Assembly: GCF_001659705.1 (NCBI RefSeq)
Contig: NZ_CP015971.1
Location: 682,001 to 746,000 of the forward strand
Origin: Arachidicoccus sp. BS20
GTDB lineage: Bacteria; Bacteroidota; Bacteroidia; Chitinophagales; Chitinophagaceae
Direction: 5' to 3'
Length of the DNA: 64,000 nucleotides
Within the stretch, counting starts at the first letter, position 1. Each line of letters begins with the position of its first letter. The position numbers and the translations under genes are program-made. Below the pieces are notes generated by a model, which searched no databases, was not told the origin of the DNA, and saw only the letters and a list, made by a program, of their open reading frames with translations. Positions 34,183 to 43,037 of the stretch are shown here, piece after piece.

Positions 34183-36447
34183 TTAGTTTCCGTACTCGCA
34201 CAAAAACTTAATACGCATTATTTTCAATTGCTCCCAGTCAAAATCAAATTCCGACAGTTCTTCTTTTGCCACATCCAAAGATGATGTTTCACAACCACGA
34301 AAATATTCGATGATTTCATCCTGGTCGTCTTCGTCGAGCATATCGTCAATAGCATAATTCAGATTCAGTTTTGTGCCGCTTGCAACAATGGATTCCATTT
34401 CTTCCAGTAACTCGTCCAGGCGCAAATCTTTGTTCTTGGCAATGGTTTCCAAAGGAATTTTTTTGTCCACGTTTTGGATAATGTAAATCTTGTTACTTGC
34501 TTTGTTTGCAACACTTTTCATTACAAAATCGTCGGGCTTCACAATGTCGTTGTCTTCCACATATTTTGCAATCAGTTCCACAAAAGGCTTTCCGTATTTC
34601 AATGCTTTTCCTTTACTTACACCCTGACATTTTTCCAATTCTGCCAATGTTGTCGGATACATCGTAGCCATATCGTTTAGCGACGTTTCAAGGAAAATCA
34701 CAAATGGCGGCAGTCCCAATTTTTTTGCCTGTTTCTGGCGCAAATCTTTCAACATATCGAACAATACTTCATCCGTTGCTGCGCCGCTCGTTGCTCCCGC
34801 ACCTTCGGTTTCTTCGTCGTCTGCGTCTGCACCTTCAAATAAATTGTTCAATACGATTTTGAACGAAGTCGGCTTCTTCAAAAATTTCTCGCCTTGTGGT
34901 GTAAATTTGAGCAAACCGTATTCTTCAATATCTTTTCTGATTAAATTTTCCAGCAACATTTGACGGATAAGACTGTTCCAGAAATGAACATCTTTGTCTT
35001 TGCCGATACCAAACTCTGCTATATTTTCGTGGCGGAACATAGTAACAGACGGCGTTAATCTTCCGATTAAGATATTTACAGCATAATCAAGATTAAAACG
35101 TTCGTCCAGTGCTTTAACCACTTTCAGCACTTTTACAGCTTCATCTTTCGCTTCAACTTTCTCTTTCGGATGGAGGCAGTTGTCGCAATTGCCGCAATTT
35201 TCTTCGTTCCATTCTTCGCCAAAATAATGCATCAATACTTTTCTGCGGCAAACAGAAGTTTCCACAAAAGCCAATGTTTCATTGATTAATTGCGCTCCCA
35301 CTTCGCGCTCGCTCAAAGGCTTGTCGCGCATCAAATGTTCGAGCTTTGAAACGTCTTTGTGCGAATAATACAGAATACACTTACCTTCCAAACCATCGCG
35401 CCCCGCACGCCCTGTTTCCTGATAATAATTTTCAATCGACTTCGGCATATTGTAATGAATTACAAAACGGATATCCGGCTTGTCAATGCCCATGCCAAAT
35501 GCAATAGTAGCAACAATTACCTGCACATCTTCATTCAAAAATCCGTCTTGTCTTTCGGCGCGAAGTTTCGCATCCAATCCTGCGTGATAAGCAACGGCTT
35601 TGATGCCGTTAGCCATTAAAATTTCCGCAAGTTCTTCGGTGGTTTTTCTGTTGAGTGTGTAAATAATTCCGCTCTTACCTTTGTTTTGCGAAATAAATCT
35701 TACAATGCTTTTGATAGTTTGGTCAACCTTGACTTTCGGCTGAATTTCGTAGTAAAGGTTTTGCCTGTTGAAGGAAGAAATAAAAATATTCGGCTCGCGC
35801 AGCCCCAGATTTTTTACAATATCGCTTTGTACTTTCGGTGTTGCCGTTGCGGTCAAAGCAATCACGGGAATGTCTTTGTTAATCTCATCCATCATCTCGC
35901 GCAAACGGCGGTATTCGGGACGAAAATCGTGTCCCCATTCCGATATACAATGCGCTTCATCCACTGCAAAAAATGAAATATTTGCCGCGCGGAAAAAGTC
36001 GATATTCTCTTGCTTAGTCAATGTTTCCGGCGCAACGTAGAGCAATTTTGTTTTGCCCGAAACGACATCGTCGCGCACCACTTTTATCTGACCTTTATTT
36101 AACGATGAATTGAGAAAGTGTGCTATATTATCATCTTCGCTGTAACCGCGAACCAAATCGACCTGGTTTTTCATCAGTGCGATTAATGGACTTACCACGA
36201 TTGCGCAACCGTCCAATATCAAAGCGGGAAGCTGGTAACACAAACTTTTGCCGCCGCCGGTGGGCATTATTACAAATGTATCGTGCCCGTTTAGTAAACT
36301 ATGAATCGCTTCTTCCTGGCGACCCTTGAATTTATCAAATCCGAATTTAGCCTGAAGCCCTGCGGTAATATCGTGCGAGTGTTTTTGTTTCGCTGCCGAA
36401 GATGTGTTTGCTTTCTTAGGGCTTGCCGTTTTTGTACTTTTTGCCAT
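34183..36447 (-). CDS. recQ: ATP-dependent DNA helicase RecQ
   Basis: A 754-residue 3'-5' helicase: Walker A MPTGGGKSLCYQLPAL, DEAHCISEWGHDFRPEYRRL (motif II with aromatic loop), ALTATATPKVQ, and QETGRAGRDG (motif VI), followed by the zinc-binding cysteines CRRKVLMHYFGEEWNEENCGNCDNC, a winged helix, an HRDC domain (FVIFLETSLNDMATMYPTTLAELEKCQGVSKGKALKYG) and an extra C-terminal helical region of about 120 residues. Start at ATG 36447 (MAKSTKTASPKK); an upstream in-frame ATG adds 20 unconserved residues. It acts in recombination and repair. Confidence 0.96.
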   Translation of the reverse strand: MAKSTKTASPKKANTSSAAKQKHSHDITAGLQAKFGFDKFKGRQEEAIHSLLNGHDTFVIMPTGGGKSLCYQLPALILDGCAIVVSPLIALMKNQVDLVRGYSEDDNIAHFLNSSLNKGQIKVVRDDVVSGKTKLLYVAPETLTKQENIDFFRAANISFFAVDEAHCISEWGHDFRPEYRRLREMMDEINKDIPVIALTATATPKVQSDIVKNLGLREPNIFISSFNRQNLYYEIQPKVKVDQTIKSIVRFISQNKGKSGIIYTLNRKTTEELAEILMANGIKAVAYHAGLDAKLRAERQDGFLNEDVQVIVATIAFGMGIDKPDIRFVIHYNMPKSIENYYQETGRAGRDGLEGKCILYYSHKDVSKLEHLMRDKPLSEREVGAQLINETLAFVETSVCRRKVLMHYFGEEWNEENCGNCDNCLHPKEKVEAKDEAVKVLKVVKALDERFNLDYAVNILIGRLTPSVTMFRHENIAEFGIGKDKDVHFWNSLIRQMLLENLIRKDIEEYGLLKFTPQGEKFLKKPTSFKIVLNNLFEGADADDEETEGAGATSGAATDEVLFDMLKDLRQKQAKKLGLPPFVIFLETSLNDMATMYPTTLAELEKCQGVSKGKALKYGKPFVELIAKYVEDNDIVKPDDFVMKSVANKASNKIYIIQNVDKKIPLETIAKNKDLRLDELLEEMESIVASGTKLNLNYAIDDMLDEDDQDEIIEYFRGCETSSLDVAKEELSEFDFDWEQLKIMRIKFLCEYGN

Positions 36448-36723
36448 TGTTCCGAAATCAATATTAAAATAATCGGATTGTAATCTACGAAATTCTATTG
36501 TATTCACAAAACATCATCACAACCCGAAATCCTCTCCAATATTTTTATAGAGGGCGACGAAGTTAGTACAACCGAAAGATTTTTAATAATAAAAATTTAA
36601 TTTTTAACAAGCGCAAACTACCTATTGTTGGTTATCTTCCTTCTGCTCTGGAATTATTGAATTACCTTATTGTTGCATTGTTGTTAGAAAATAGATGCTG
36701 ATATGTAATGGTAATTAATAATA

Positions 36724-36763
36724 ATCCTCACAATCTAAAAAATCTACCAAAATCCATGTTAGA
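36724..36763 (-). repeat. 3'-end dispersed repeat (TCTGAACCATGATTT family), degenerate copy 3
   Basis: Minus strand reads TCTAACATGGATTTTGGTAG then GATTTTTTAGATTGTGAGGAT; its first bases include the TAA stop of pcm. It is more diverged than the other copies but keeps the order and spacing of the GATT units. Confidence 0.55.
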
Positions 36764-37418
36764 CATTTCCTTTCAGCATCGGAACAAAAGAAAAACGGTC
36801 GAAAGTTTCTTCTTCCCAGGTACCGTCATCATTTTTGGTAATGCGAAGCATCGTTTGCGCATCGTCAATATCCTGCACAGGCAATACCATTTTTCCTCCC
36901 ACTTTTAGTTGTGCCATTAATTTTTCGGGAATATATGGTGCGGCAGCCGTAATCAAAATTTTGTCAAACGGCGCGTAATCGGGCAACCCCTGATAGCCAT
37001 CGCCATAGAAAAAATGTATGTTGGGATATTTATCTTTTAAAGGAAACTTTTCCTGCGCGTCAAACAATTTTTTCTGCCGTTCAATGGTAAAAACATCTGC
37101 GCCCATTTCCGCCAAAACCGAAGCCTGGTAAATACTTCCGGTGCCTATTTCTAAAACGCTGTCCGTTTTTTTTATTTGTAATAATTGTGTTTGATATGCA
37201 ACTGTATAAGGCTGCGAAATAGTCTGCCCTTCGCCAATGGGAAATGCACGGTCTTCATACGCAATGCGGTCAAACGCCGAATCGAGGAAAAAATGTCTTG
37301 GGATTCTGTTCATTGCAGCAAGTACATCTTCATCTGTTATTTTGCGCTCATCGCGCAGAAAATCTATCAACTGCTTTCTTAACCCTTTGTGTAAATATGT
37401 ATCTTCAAAAATTCTCAT
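36759..37418 (-). CDS. pcm: Protein-L-isoaspartate O-methyltransferase
   Basis: A 219-residue SAM enzyme that repairs isoaspartyl residues in aged proteins. It shows RIPRHFFLDSAFDRIAYEDRAFPIGEGQTISQPYTVA, the family signature, and VLEIGTGSIYQASVLAEMGADVFTIE for SAM binding (GTGSIYQ where E. coli has GTGSGYQ; I believe this is normal in Bacteroidota). Start at ATG 37418; the frame extends only to a TTG four codons earlier. Its stop codon lies in a dispersed repeat. Single gene, 272 nt of gap before recQ's start. Confidence 0.94.
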   Translation of the reverse strand: MRIFEDTYLHKGLRKQLIDFLRDERKITDEDVLAAMNRIPRHFFLDSAFDRIAYEDRAFPIGEGQTISQPYTVAYQTQLLQIKKTDSVLEIGTGSIYQASVLAEMGADVFTIERQKKLFDAQEKFPLKDKYPNIHFFYGDGYQGLPDYAPFDKILITAAAPYIPEKLMAQLKVGGKMVLPVQDIDDAQTMLRITKNDDGTWEEETFDRFSFVPMLKGNV

Positions 37419-37510
37419 AACAACCTGCAAGATAATGCGCTGCTGCGAGTTATGAGTTGGGTGTTAAGAAATATTTTAAATGTGTCCTTTTTTCTCTACC
37501 CAAACATTTA

Positions 37511-37542
37511 TTTCTATAATTCATTCCACAATAGTAACTTTG
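37511..37542 (+). promoter_or_regulatory. Putative queA promoter with long leader
   Basis: TTTC at 37511, 20-nt spacer, TAACTTTG at 37535-37542 (perfect TAnnTTTG). It implies a leader of about 150 nt before queA that holds GC-rich complementary segments (37558-37610) and an A/T-rich hairpin. Confidence 0.4.
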
Positions 37543-37640
37543 CGGGTTCAAATAATGATGCCGTAACATCATTTGGTCGCCCCGTAAGGCGTCGGCAGAA
37601 TGAATGTGGGCTATTAAAATTTAATTATTAATAGACACAG

Positions 37641-37677
37641 AATTTTTATCAACCTAATTTTTCTGTTGATAAAAATT
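37641..37677 (+). promoter_or_regulatory. Perfect 13-bp hairpin in the queA leader
   Basis: AATTTTTATCAAC (37641-37653) pairs exactly with 37665-37677 across an 11-nt loop (CTAATTTTTCT). It ends 25 nt before the queA start codon. No T-run follows, so it is not a simple terminator; it could be a protein-binding operator or an RNA hairpin that tunes translation. Confidence 0.55.
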
Positions 37678-37702
37678 ATCTGGAAAACACAGTACAAAAA
37701 AT

Positions 37703-38752
37703 ATGAAATTATCGCAGTTTCGCTTTGACCTTCCGCTAAACCTGATTGCACAAAATCCCCCGAAACGCAGAGAAGACAGCCGCTTGATGGTTGTTGAACG
37801 CAAAACAGGACGTATCGAACACAGACATTTTCGCGACGTGCTTGACTACTTCGACGACAAAGACGTGTTCGTAGTAAATAACACTAAAGTTTTTCCTGCA
37901 CGCATGTACGGTCGCAAGGAAAAAACAGGTGCGAAGATTGAAGTATTTCTCTTGCGCGAACTGAATAAGCAAAACCGTCTTTGGGACGTAATTGTTGACC
38001 CGGCGCGCAAAATCCGCGTGGGTAATAAATTATATTTCGGAGAAAACGATGAGTTGGTTGCCGAAGTTATCGACAACACGACAAGCCGGGGAAGAACCAT
38101 TCGTTTTCTATGGGACAAAGATGAAGCAAGCTTTCGCGAAATGCTGGAGTTCATGGGCGAAACGCCACTTCCTAAATACATCAAACGTAAACCTACGGAA
38201 GAAGATAAAGAACGCTATCAAACCGTTTATGCAAAATACGAAGGTGCAGTTGCTGCACCTACAGCAGGCTTGCATTTCAGCAAAGAATTAATCAAGCGAT
38301 TGGAAATCCAGGGTATCAAATTCGCAGAACTTACGTTGCATACAAGCCTCGGCACTTTCCGTCCGATTGAAGTTGAAGACCTGAGCAAGCATAAAATGGA
38401 TGCCGAATATTTCCGCATTGATGAAGAAACCTGTCGCATTGTCAACAAAGCCAAAGAAACAGGACACAGAGTTTGCTCCGTAGGCACAACCACAATGCGA
38501 GCTTTGGAAAGCAGCTTTACAGCCGAAGGTTTACTGAAACCCGCAGAAGGCTGGACAAACACATTTATTCATCCTCCGTATGATTTCAATATAGCAGACA
38601 GTCTTATTACTAATTTCCATTTGCCCAAAACAAGTTTGCTGATTATGGTTTGCGCCTTCGCAGGATACGATTTGGCAATGGAAGCATACAAAACAGCCAT
38701 TAAAGAAAAGTACAATTTCTTTACCTACGGCGATGCGATGTTGGTATTGTAA
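37703..38752 (+). CDS. queA: S-adenosylmethionine:tRNA ribosyltransferase-isomerase
   Basis: A 349-residue enzyme that builds epoxyqueuosine in tRNA by transferring ribose from [90 protein letters not shown] and [21 protein letters not shown] are all family blocks. Length usual. Preceded by a possible long leader with a hairpin. The other queuosine genes are not in the window. Confidence 0.97.
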   Translation: MKLSQFRFDLPLNLIAQNPPKRREDSRLMVVERKTGRIEHRHFRDVLDYFDDKDVFVVNNTKVFPARMYGRKEKTGAKIEVFLLRELNKQNRLWDVIVDPARKIRVGNKLYFGENDELVAEVIDNTTSRGRTIRFLWDKDEASFREMLEFMGETPLPKYIKRKPTEEDKERYQTVYAKYEGAVAAPTAGLHFSKELIKRLEIQGIKFAELTLHTSLGTFRPIEVEDLSKHKMDAEYFRIDEETCRIVNKAKETGHRVCSVGTTTMRALESSFTAEGLLKPAEGWTNTFIHPPYDFNIADSLITNFHLPKTSLLIMVCAFAGYDLAMEAYKTAIKEKYNFFTYGDAMLVL

Positions 38753-38835
38753 AAATATTTTTACATCAGCTGTAGCATTGTTCAGACTAATTGCGTTTAT
38801 GAGTTGGCAAGTATTTTGTATAGTTAAAAAGTATT

Positions 38836-39624
38836 ATGTTTAGTTTTTTACGTAAAAAAAATAAAGACGATCTTACTTCTGTGAAAGACTGGAGTTTTGT
38901 AGTCACAGATATTCATTCTCATATACTTCCGGGTATAGACGATGGCGCTAAAAATATACATGACAGCATAAGTCTTATAAAAACCATGTACAAACATGGT
39001 TATAAGAAAATGATAGCTACTCCGCATGTAAGTGAAGATATTTACTCCAACTCGAAAGACACAATTTTGCAAAAATTGTTTGCAGTCCGCCAAAAAGTAA
39101 GCGAGCTGAATATCGATATGGAAATAGACGCTGCCGCGGAATACATGATAGACGAGCGCTTCGTTTCCTTAGCGGAAAGTGAAGATAAGCTGCTTACTAT
39201 CTATGACAACAAAGTATTGGTAGAAATGTCTTACCTGATAGAATCCCCGCTTTTACATACAGCCTTGTTTACCATGCAAACACGCGGTTATCAGCCGATA
39301 CTGGCACATCCGGAACGATACAATTTTTATCACGACAGACTGGAAAAATATGACGAGCTGAAAGATAAAGGTTGCTTGTTTCAACTGAACACAATAGCGC
39401 TTTCGGGCTATTACGGTAAAAGTGTAAAAAGGGTTGCCGAATATTTGTTCAATAAAAATATGTATGACTACTGCGGCTCCGATATCCATCATCTGCGTCA
39501 TACGCACGCACTTAACAGTTTATTGGGCAGCCGGCATCTTCAACTGTTAAGAGAATATCCGTTCCTTAATAAGGAAATAGAATTAAGTAATAAATTCAGC
39601 GAAACAAACTCTCTTGCAGGATAA
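38836..39624 (+). CDS. CpsB/YwqE-type tyrosine-protein phosphatase (PHP fold)
   Basis: A 262-residue PHP-domain phosphatase of the family that dephosphorylates bacterial tyrosine kinases controlling capsule export. Metal-binding residues are in DIHSHILPGIDDGAKN (near 30-45), ATPHVSEDIY, HPERYNFYH and GSDIHHLRHTH. The short N-terminal FSFLRKKNKDDL is variable. It is 83 nt after queA. No partner kinase or Wza/Wzc gene is adjacent, but a Wzz-like gene begins at 63474, so it may act on a distant export system. Confidence 0.88.
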   Translation: MFSFLRKKNKDDLTSVKDWSFVVTDIHSHILPGIDDGAKNIHDSISLIKTMYKHGYKKMIATPHVSEDIYSNSKDTILQKLFAVRQKVSELNIDMEIDAAAEYMIDERFVSLAESEDKLLTIYDNKVLVEMSYLIESPLLHTALFTMQTRGYQPILAHPERYNFYHDRLEKYDELKDKGCLFQLNTIALSGYYGKSVKRVAEYLFNKNMYDYCGSDIHHLRHTHALNSLLGSRHLQLLREYPFLNKEIELSNKFSETNSLAG

Positions 39625-39643
39625 AACAATAAGTATTATACTC

Positions 39644-39679
39644 AAAAAAATGAGGCGAAAAAATTGCCTCATTTTTTTT
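39644..39679. terminator. Bidirectional terminator between cpsB-like gene and bcp
   Basis: A 13-bp stem (39644-39656 with 39666-39678) with GC core ATGAGGC/GCCTCAT, A-run on one side and T-run on the other, between convergent genes. Confidence 0.85.
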
Positions 39680-39708
39680 CAGCGAAATATACCAAATCGG
39701 AATACATT

Positions 39709-40185
39709 TTAATTTTCATCCCACGCATCCAATACTTGTTCCGTATGATTTTTAGTATTCGGTTTATCAATTATTGTTTTGATAATTCCTTTTTCATCAA
39801 TCAAAAAAGTAGTACGCACAATACCGAGAAACGAACGCCCCATAAATAATTTCGGACGCCATACGCCGTAATCTTCAATAATTTTTTTGTCTTCATCGGC
39901 AATTAATGGAAATGGCAAATCAAATTTTTCTTCAAACTTCTTGTGGCTTTTCACACTGTCGCCGCTCACTCCTATTATTTGAAAGCCTTTATTTATCAAT
40001 ATTTCATAATTATCCCTCAAATTACAAGCCTGTGCCGTACAGCCCGGAGTATTATCTTTAGGATAAAAATATAATACAACTTTCTTCCCTTTAAAATCCT
40101 TTAAGGAAACTACATTGCCATTTTGGTCAACGCCTTTAAAATCGGGTGCTTTATCGCCGGGTTCCAATATTGTTTCTTTTGACAT
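39709..40185 (-). CDS. bcp: Thiol peroxidase Bcp/AhpC-type (peroxiredoxin Q)
   Basis: A 158-residue peroxiredoxin that reduces hydroperoxides. LEPGDKAPDFKGVDQNGNVVSLKDFKGKKVVLYFYPKDNTPGCTAQACNLRDNYE contains the peroxidatic Cys in PGCT and a resolving Cys five residues later, the usual Bcp pattern; FPLIADEDKKIIEDYGVW follows. I start at ATG 40185 (MSKETILEPGDKAPDF), which leaves no extension; an upstream in-frame reading adds 28 unconserved residues across the terminator of the next gene. Confidence 0.94.
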   Translation of the reverse strand: MSKETILEPGDKAPDFKGVDQNGNVVSLKDFKGKKVVLYFYPKDNTPGCTAQACNLRDNYEILINKGFQIIGVSGDSVKSHKKFEEKFDLPFPLIADEDKKIIEDYGVWRPKLFMGRSFLGIVRTTFLIDEKGIIKTIIDKPNTKNHTEQVLDAWDEN

Positions 40186-40214
40186 AAAATTATTTTTTTT
40201 CTTTACAAAAGTAA

Positions 40215-40248
40215 AACTCCTCGCGGAAGATGACAACCGCAAGGAGTT
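40215..40248 (-). terminator. Terminator of the DUF4197 gene
   Basis: On the minus strand a 12-bp stem (40237-40248 with 40215-40226) with one mismatch (AACTCCTTGCGG/CCGCGAGGAGTT), then a short T-run. It sits 24 nt past the DUF4197 stop codon and 30 nt before the bcp start. Confidence 0.65.
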
Positions 40249-40271
40249 CTTTATTATTTTTAAATACAAAA

Positions 40272-40973
40272 TTATTTCTTACCGAAAACCTGCTTCAATG
40301 CAGCTGTTGTTTGCGCCGCAGGATTTGTACGAATATTTTTCTCTGCGCCAGCCATTTGGTTAAACATCGCGTTCATCGCCTGATTGGCTACATAATTTGA
40401 CAAATCGGGATTCAGTTTGTTTTTTACCAGCGGAACTTTATTGTATGTATCTGCTATTTGCGAATAATATTTGGTTGCGTTGTTTTTGTCCAACGACTGT
40501 TTGATAATCGGTGTAAACGCAGCCAATAATTGTGAAGAGGTTTTTTGTTTAAAATAATTGGTAATCGCATTATTACCGCCGGAAACCAAACTTGCCGCAT
40601 CGCTAATGGACATACTTTTAATAGCATTTGTAAAAATCGGTTTAGCCGTTACTACGGCTTGTTCTGCCGCATGATTCATCTGTGTTTCGGCGCTGTTAAC
40701 AACACTTCCCAAACCAAGTGCCTGTAATGTACTTGCTACTTTTTGTGCTTCGGGCGGAAGCAATATTTTATACAGCTGATTGTTTAAAAATCCATTATTC
40801 GTTCCCAGATTTCCGATGCCGGAAAGTACGCTTTGTAAAAGCAAATCGGTAATAGCCGTATTCATTGTATTTCCTGTACCGATGCCTGCAATTGAAGAAA
40901 GCGGATTAGTGGTTCCGCACGAAGAAAATGTCAAGCAGCCCGCAAGCGATAAAACAATAAGAAGTTTTTTCAT
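40272..40973 (-). CDS. DUF4197 lipoprotein
   Basis: A 233-residue protein whose N-terminus (MKKLLIVLSLAGCLTFSSCG) is a lipoprotein signal peptide with lipobox FSSC. The rest matches DUF4197: TAITDLLLQSVLSGIGNLG, IKSMSISDAASLVSGGNNAITNYFKQKTSSQL, and YYSQIADTYNKVPLVKNKLNPDLSNYVANQAMNAMF. Mostly helical, probably periplasmic on the outer membrane. The function is unknown. A terminator follows before bcp, so it is its own unit. Upstream gap (about 180 nt) contains a CTTCGyCGAAC motif. Confidence 0.85.
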   Translation of the reverse strand: MKKLLIVLSLAGCLTFSSCGTTNPLSSIAGIGTGNTMNTAITDLLLQSVLSGIGNLGTNNGFLNNQLYKILLPPEAQKVASTLQALGLGSVVNSAETQMNHAAEQAVVTAKPIFTNAIKSMSISDAASLVSGGNNAITNYFKQKTSSQLLAAFTPIIKQSLDKNNATKYYSQIADTYNKVPLVKNKLNPDLSNYVANQAMNAMFNQMAGAEKNIRTNPAAQTTAALKQVFGKK

Positions 40974-41151
40974 GTGTTTATTTTTTTTATTATTTTTTAT
41001 TTGTCACATGGAATTGGCTTCGCCGAACTCCGTTTCGCCATAAATAATCATCGCTTTGGGTATGCGAAGTTCTTATGGCTCATTTCATCTGTTTATTTTT
41101 AAGATTTTTCATAGGTTACAAAAATAAAAATTCAGAGAAATACGGTAGAAG

Positions 41152-41934
41152 TTATTTATCCACTTTTATCTTTCCTTCAAATACCAATTCCGCAGGACCG
41201 CAAAGCCACACATCGCCAAAGTTTTCCTCTCCTATTCTATCAAATTCAACTGCCAGATTACCACCTAAAGTTTTTACTTCAATTCTGTTGAAACCTCTTT
41301 CGTTGTGCGCCGACACGAGGCTCGCAGCAGTTACGCCCGTTCCACAACTAAAAGTTTCGTCTTCAACACCACGTTCATAAGTGCGGACAAAAATTGTTGT
41401 GTCGTCCAACGTTTGTACAAAATTCACATTGATACCTTCTGCTTTATACGTATCGTTGTAACGGATTTTTCGTCCTTCTTCAACAACATTTGTAAGTTGA
41501 ACATCTTCTACAAATTTGATGTAGTGCGGGCTTCCTGTATTCAACACATAATGTCCATTGATAAAATCAACTTTGTGTACATCTTTCATTTTTAAATGAA
41601 CACCGTCTTCTTCAATTGTTGCAGTATGTTCGCCATCGATAGCAAGAAAATGATATGTATTTTCTATAATTCCCAATTGCTTTGCAAATTGTACAGCACA
41701 TCTGCCGCCGTTTCCACACATACTTTGCGTTCCATCTGCATTATAATAATCCATTTCAAAATGCAATGAAGGATGTTTTTTTAGAATAATCAATCCATCT
41801 GCGCCCACGCCAAATTTCCGATGGCATATATCTTTTATATTTTGGATGGATAAATTGATGTCGCTGTTAATTCCGTCAATCATCACAAAATCATTTCCAG
41901 TTCCCTGGTACTTGTAAAAACTAATCTCTTGCAT
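41152..41934 (-). CDS. dapF: Diaminopimelate epimerase
   Basis: A 260-residue enzyme that converts LL- to meso-diaminopimelate for lysine and peptidoglycan. It starts MQEISFYKYQGTGNDFVMID and has both active-site cysteines in MCGNGGRCAVQFAKQLG and ETFSCGTGVTAASLV. Length is usual (about 270). Start at ATG 41934, since the longer reading would enter the neighbouring phosphorylase gene. It follows that gene by 28 nt on the same strand. Confidence 0.95.
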   Translation of the reverse strand: MQEISFYKYQGTGNDFVMIDGINSDINLSIQNIKDICHRKFGVGADGLIILKKHPSLHFEMDYYNADGTQSMCGNGGRCAVQFAKQLGIIENTYHFLAIDGEHTATIEEDGVHLKMKDVHKVDFINGHYVLNTGSPHYIKFVEDVQLTNVVEEGRKIRYNDTYKAEGINVNFVQTLDDTTIFVRTYERGVEDETFSCGTGVTAASLVSAHNERGFNRIEVKTLGGNLAVEFDRIGEENFGDVWLCGPAELVFEGKIKVDK

Positions 41935-41962
41935 TTCGTAAAATAAATTTATACACGTAAAA

Positions 41963-42841
41963 TTATATTTCGCTGATTCGTTCCAGTACTTTTTGAATGG
42001 TATTTTCCACAGCCGCTTTTCCGTCTTTAGAAAATGTACGAGCCACTCTGTTTGCCACAACCGCATTAATGCTCAAGACCTGATGTCCAAGCAATTTTCC
42101 CAAGCCGTACATTGCACTCGTTTCCATTTCAAAGTTGGCAATTCTATGCGTACCGTAAGAAAAAGTTCCAAGTAAATCTACAAAGTTAGGATACTTTAAA
42201 CCCAAACGCAAAACACGACCTTGCGGACCATAAAATCCGGGGCAGGTTACCGTAATGCCATGATGAAATCCGTCCACAAAATGTTTCAGTAAGCTGCTGC
42301 CGGCGGCATTAATATAAGGCATGGAAAACTGTTGGTCGATTTGTGTATGGCGAATAAATTGTTGCAACAATTCAAGTTCGTCAACATTGTTTTCCTGCAA
42401 ATAATAATTTAGTAAATTATCAATGCCCAAACCATACGTGCCGGCAACCATGCCATCGACAGGAATATCTTCCTGCAACGAACCGCAAGTGCCTATGCGT
42501 ATGATGTGCAACGTAGTAAGTTTCTCTTTAATAGTACGCGAAGTAAAATCAATGTTAACAAGCGCATCCAGTTCATTGAATACAATATCAATATTATCAG
42601 GACCAATACCTGTAGAAACTACGGAAATCCGTTTACTGCCGAGCGTTCCGGTATGTGTGATAAACTCACGATGCTGGCGTTGAACTTCAATGTTATCAAA
42701 ATATTTGCTTACTTCTTTCACTCTGTCGGGGTCGCCCACGGTAATAACAGTTTGACCAAGTTCTTCGGGTTTTACGTCAAGATGATAGATAGCTCCCCTG
42801 TTATTGATGATAAGCTCGCTTTCAGGTATTATGCCGCTCAT
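41963..42841 (-). CDS. Nucleoside phosphorylase (PNP/UDP family)
   Basis: A 292-residue phosphorylase of the PNP_UDP_1 fold: VITVGDPDRVKEVSKYF near the N-terminus, SVVSTGIGPDNIDIVFNEL, IIRIGTCGSLQEDIPVDGMVAGTYGLGI and ANFEMETSAMYGLGKLLGHQVLSINAVVANR (EMETSA motif). It probably splits uridine or other nucleosides with phosphate in salvage. The Bacteroidota uridine-type enzymes have this longer length. Start at ATG 42841 (MSGIIPESELIINNRG). The tRNA-Cys promoter is just upstream on the other strand. Confidence 0.88.
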   Translation of the reverse strand: MSGIIPESELIINNRGAIYHLDVKPEELGQTVITVGDPDRVKEVSKYFDNIEVQRQHREFITHTGTLGSKRISVVSTGIGPDNIDIVFNELDALVNIDFTSRTIKEKLTTLHIIRIGTCGSLQEDIPVDGMVAGTYGLGIDNLLNYYLQENNVDELELLQQFIRHTQIDQQFSMPYINAAGSSLLKHFVDGFHHGITVTCPGFYGPQGRVLRLGLKYPNFVDLLGTFSYGTHRIANFEMETSAMYGLGKLLGHQVLSINAVVANRVARTFSKDGKAAVENTIQKVLERISEI

Positions 42842-42892
42842 GTTTATTTCTTGTTTGGGGCGACAAGGTAGCAAATTAATTTCAAATAGAAT

Positions 42893-42922
42893 TTTGAAAT
42901 CTGCGGGAATATGTTATTTTTG
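42893..42922 (+). promoter_or_regulatory. Promoter for tRNA-Cys
   Basis: TTTG at 42893-42896, 18-nt spacer and TATTTTTG at 42915-42922 (matches TAnnTTTG). The tRNA begins 13 nt further on, so the predicted transcript start is just a few bases before the mature 5' end. Confidence 0.5.
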
Positions 42923-42934
42923 CAGCCCGTTAAA

Positions 42935-43005
42935 GGTCTTGTGGCCGAGTGGCTAGGCAGAGCTCTGCAAAAGCTTCTACAGCGGTTCGAATCCGCTCGA
43001 GACCT
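42935..43005 (+). tRNA. tRNA-Cys (GCA)
   Basis: A 71-nt cloverleaf read directly: acceptor stem GGTCTTG/CGAGACC, anticodon stem GAGCT/AGCTT with loop CTGCAAA (anticodon GCA), and T-arm AGCGG-TTCGAAT-CCGCT. The discriminator base is U, as expected for tRNA-Cys. The 3' CCA is not encoded, so it must be added by nucleotidyltransferase. A terminator follows directly. Confidence 0.95.
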
Positions 43006-43008
43006 CGA

Positions 43009-43037
43009 AAAAGCTCCGAAATAACGGAGCTTTTTTT
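43009..43037. terminator. Terminator after tRNA-Cys
   Basis: A 10-bp stem AAAAGCTCCG (43009-43018) with 43025-43034, 6-nt loop, followed by more T. It starts four bases after the tRNA and overlaps the dprA stop codon region, so it probably serves both directions. Confidence 0.85.

Noticed and set aside
37558-37610. A second tRNA-like or small RNA gene in the queA leader
   Set aside because: The segments GATG/CATC and CGCCCC/GGCG can pair, but no cloverleaf or known RNA family fits. I left it as an unexplained leader.
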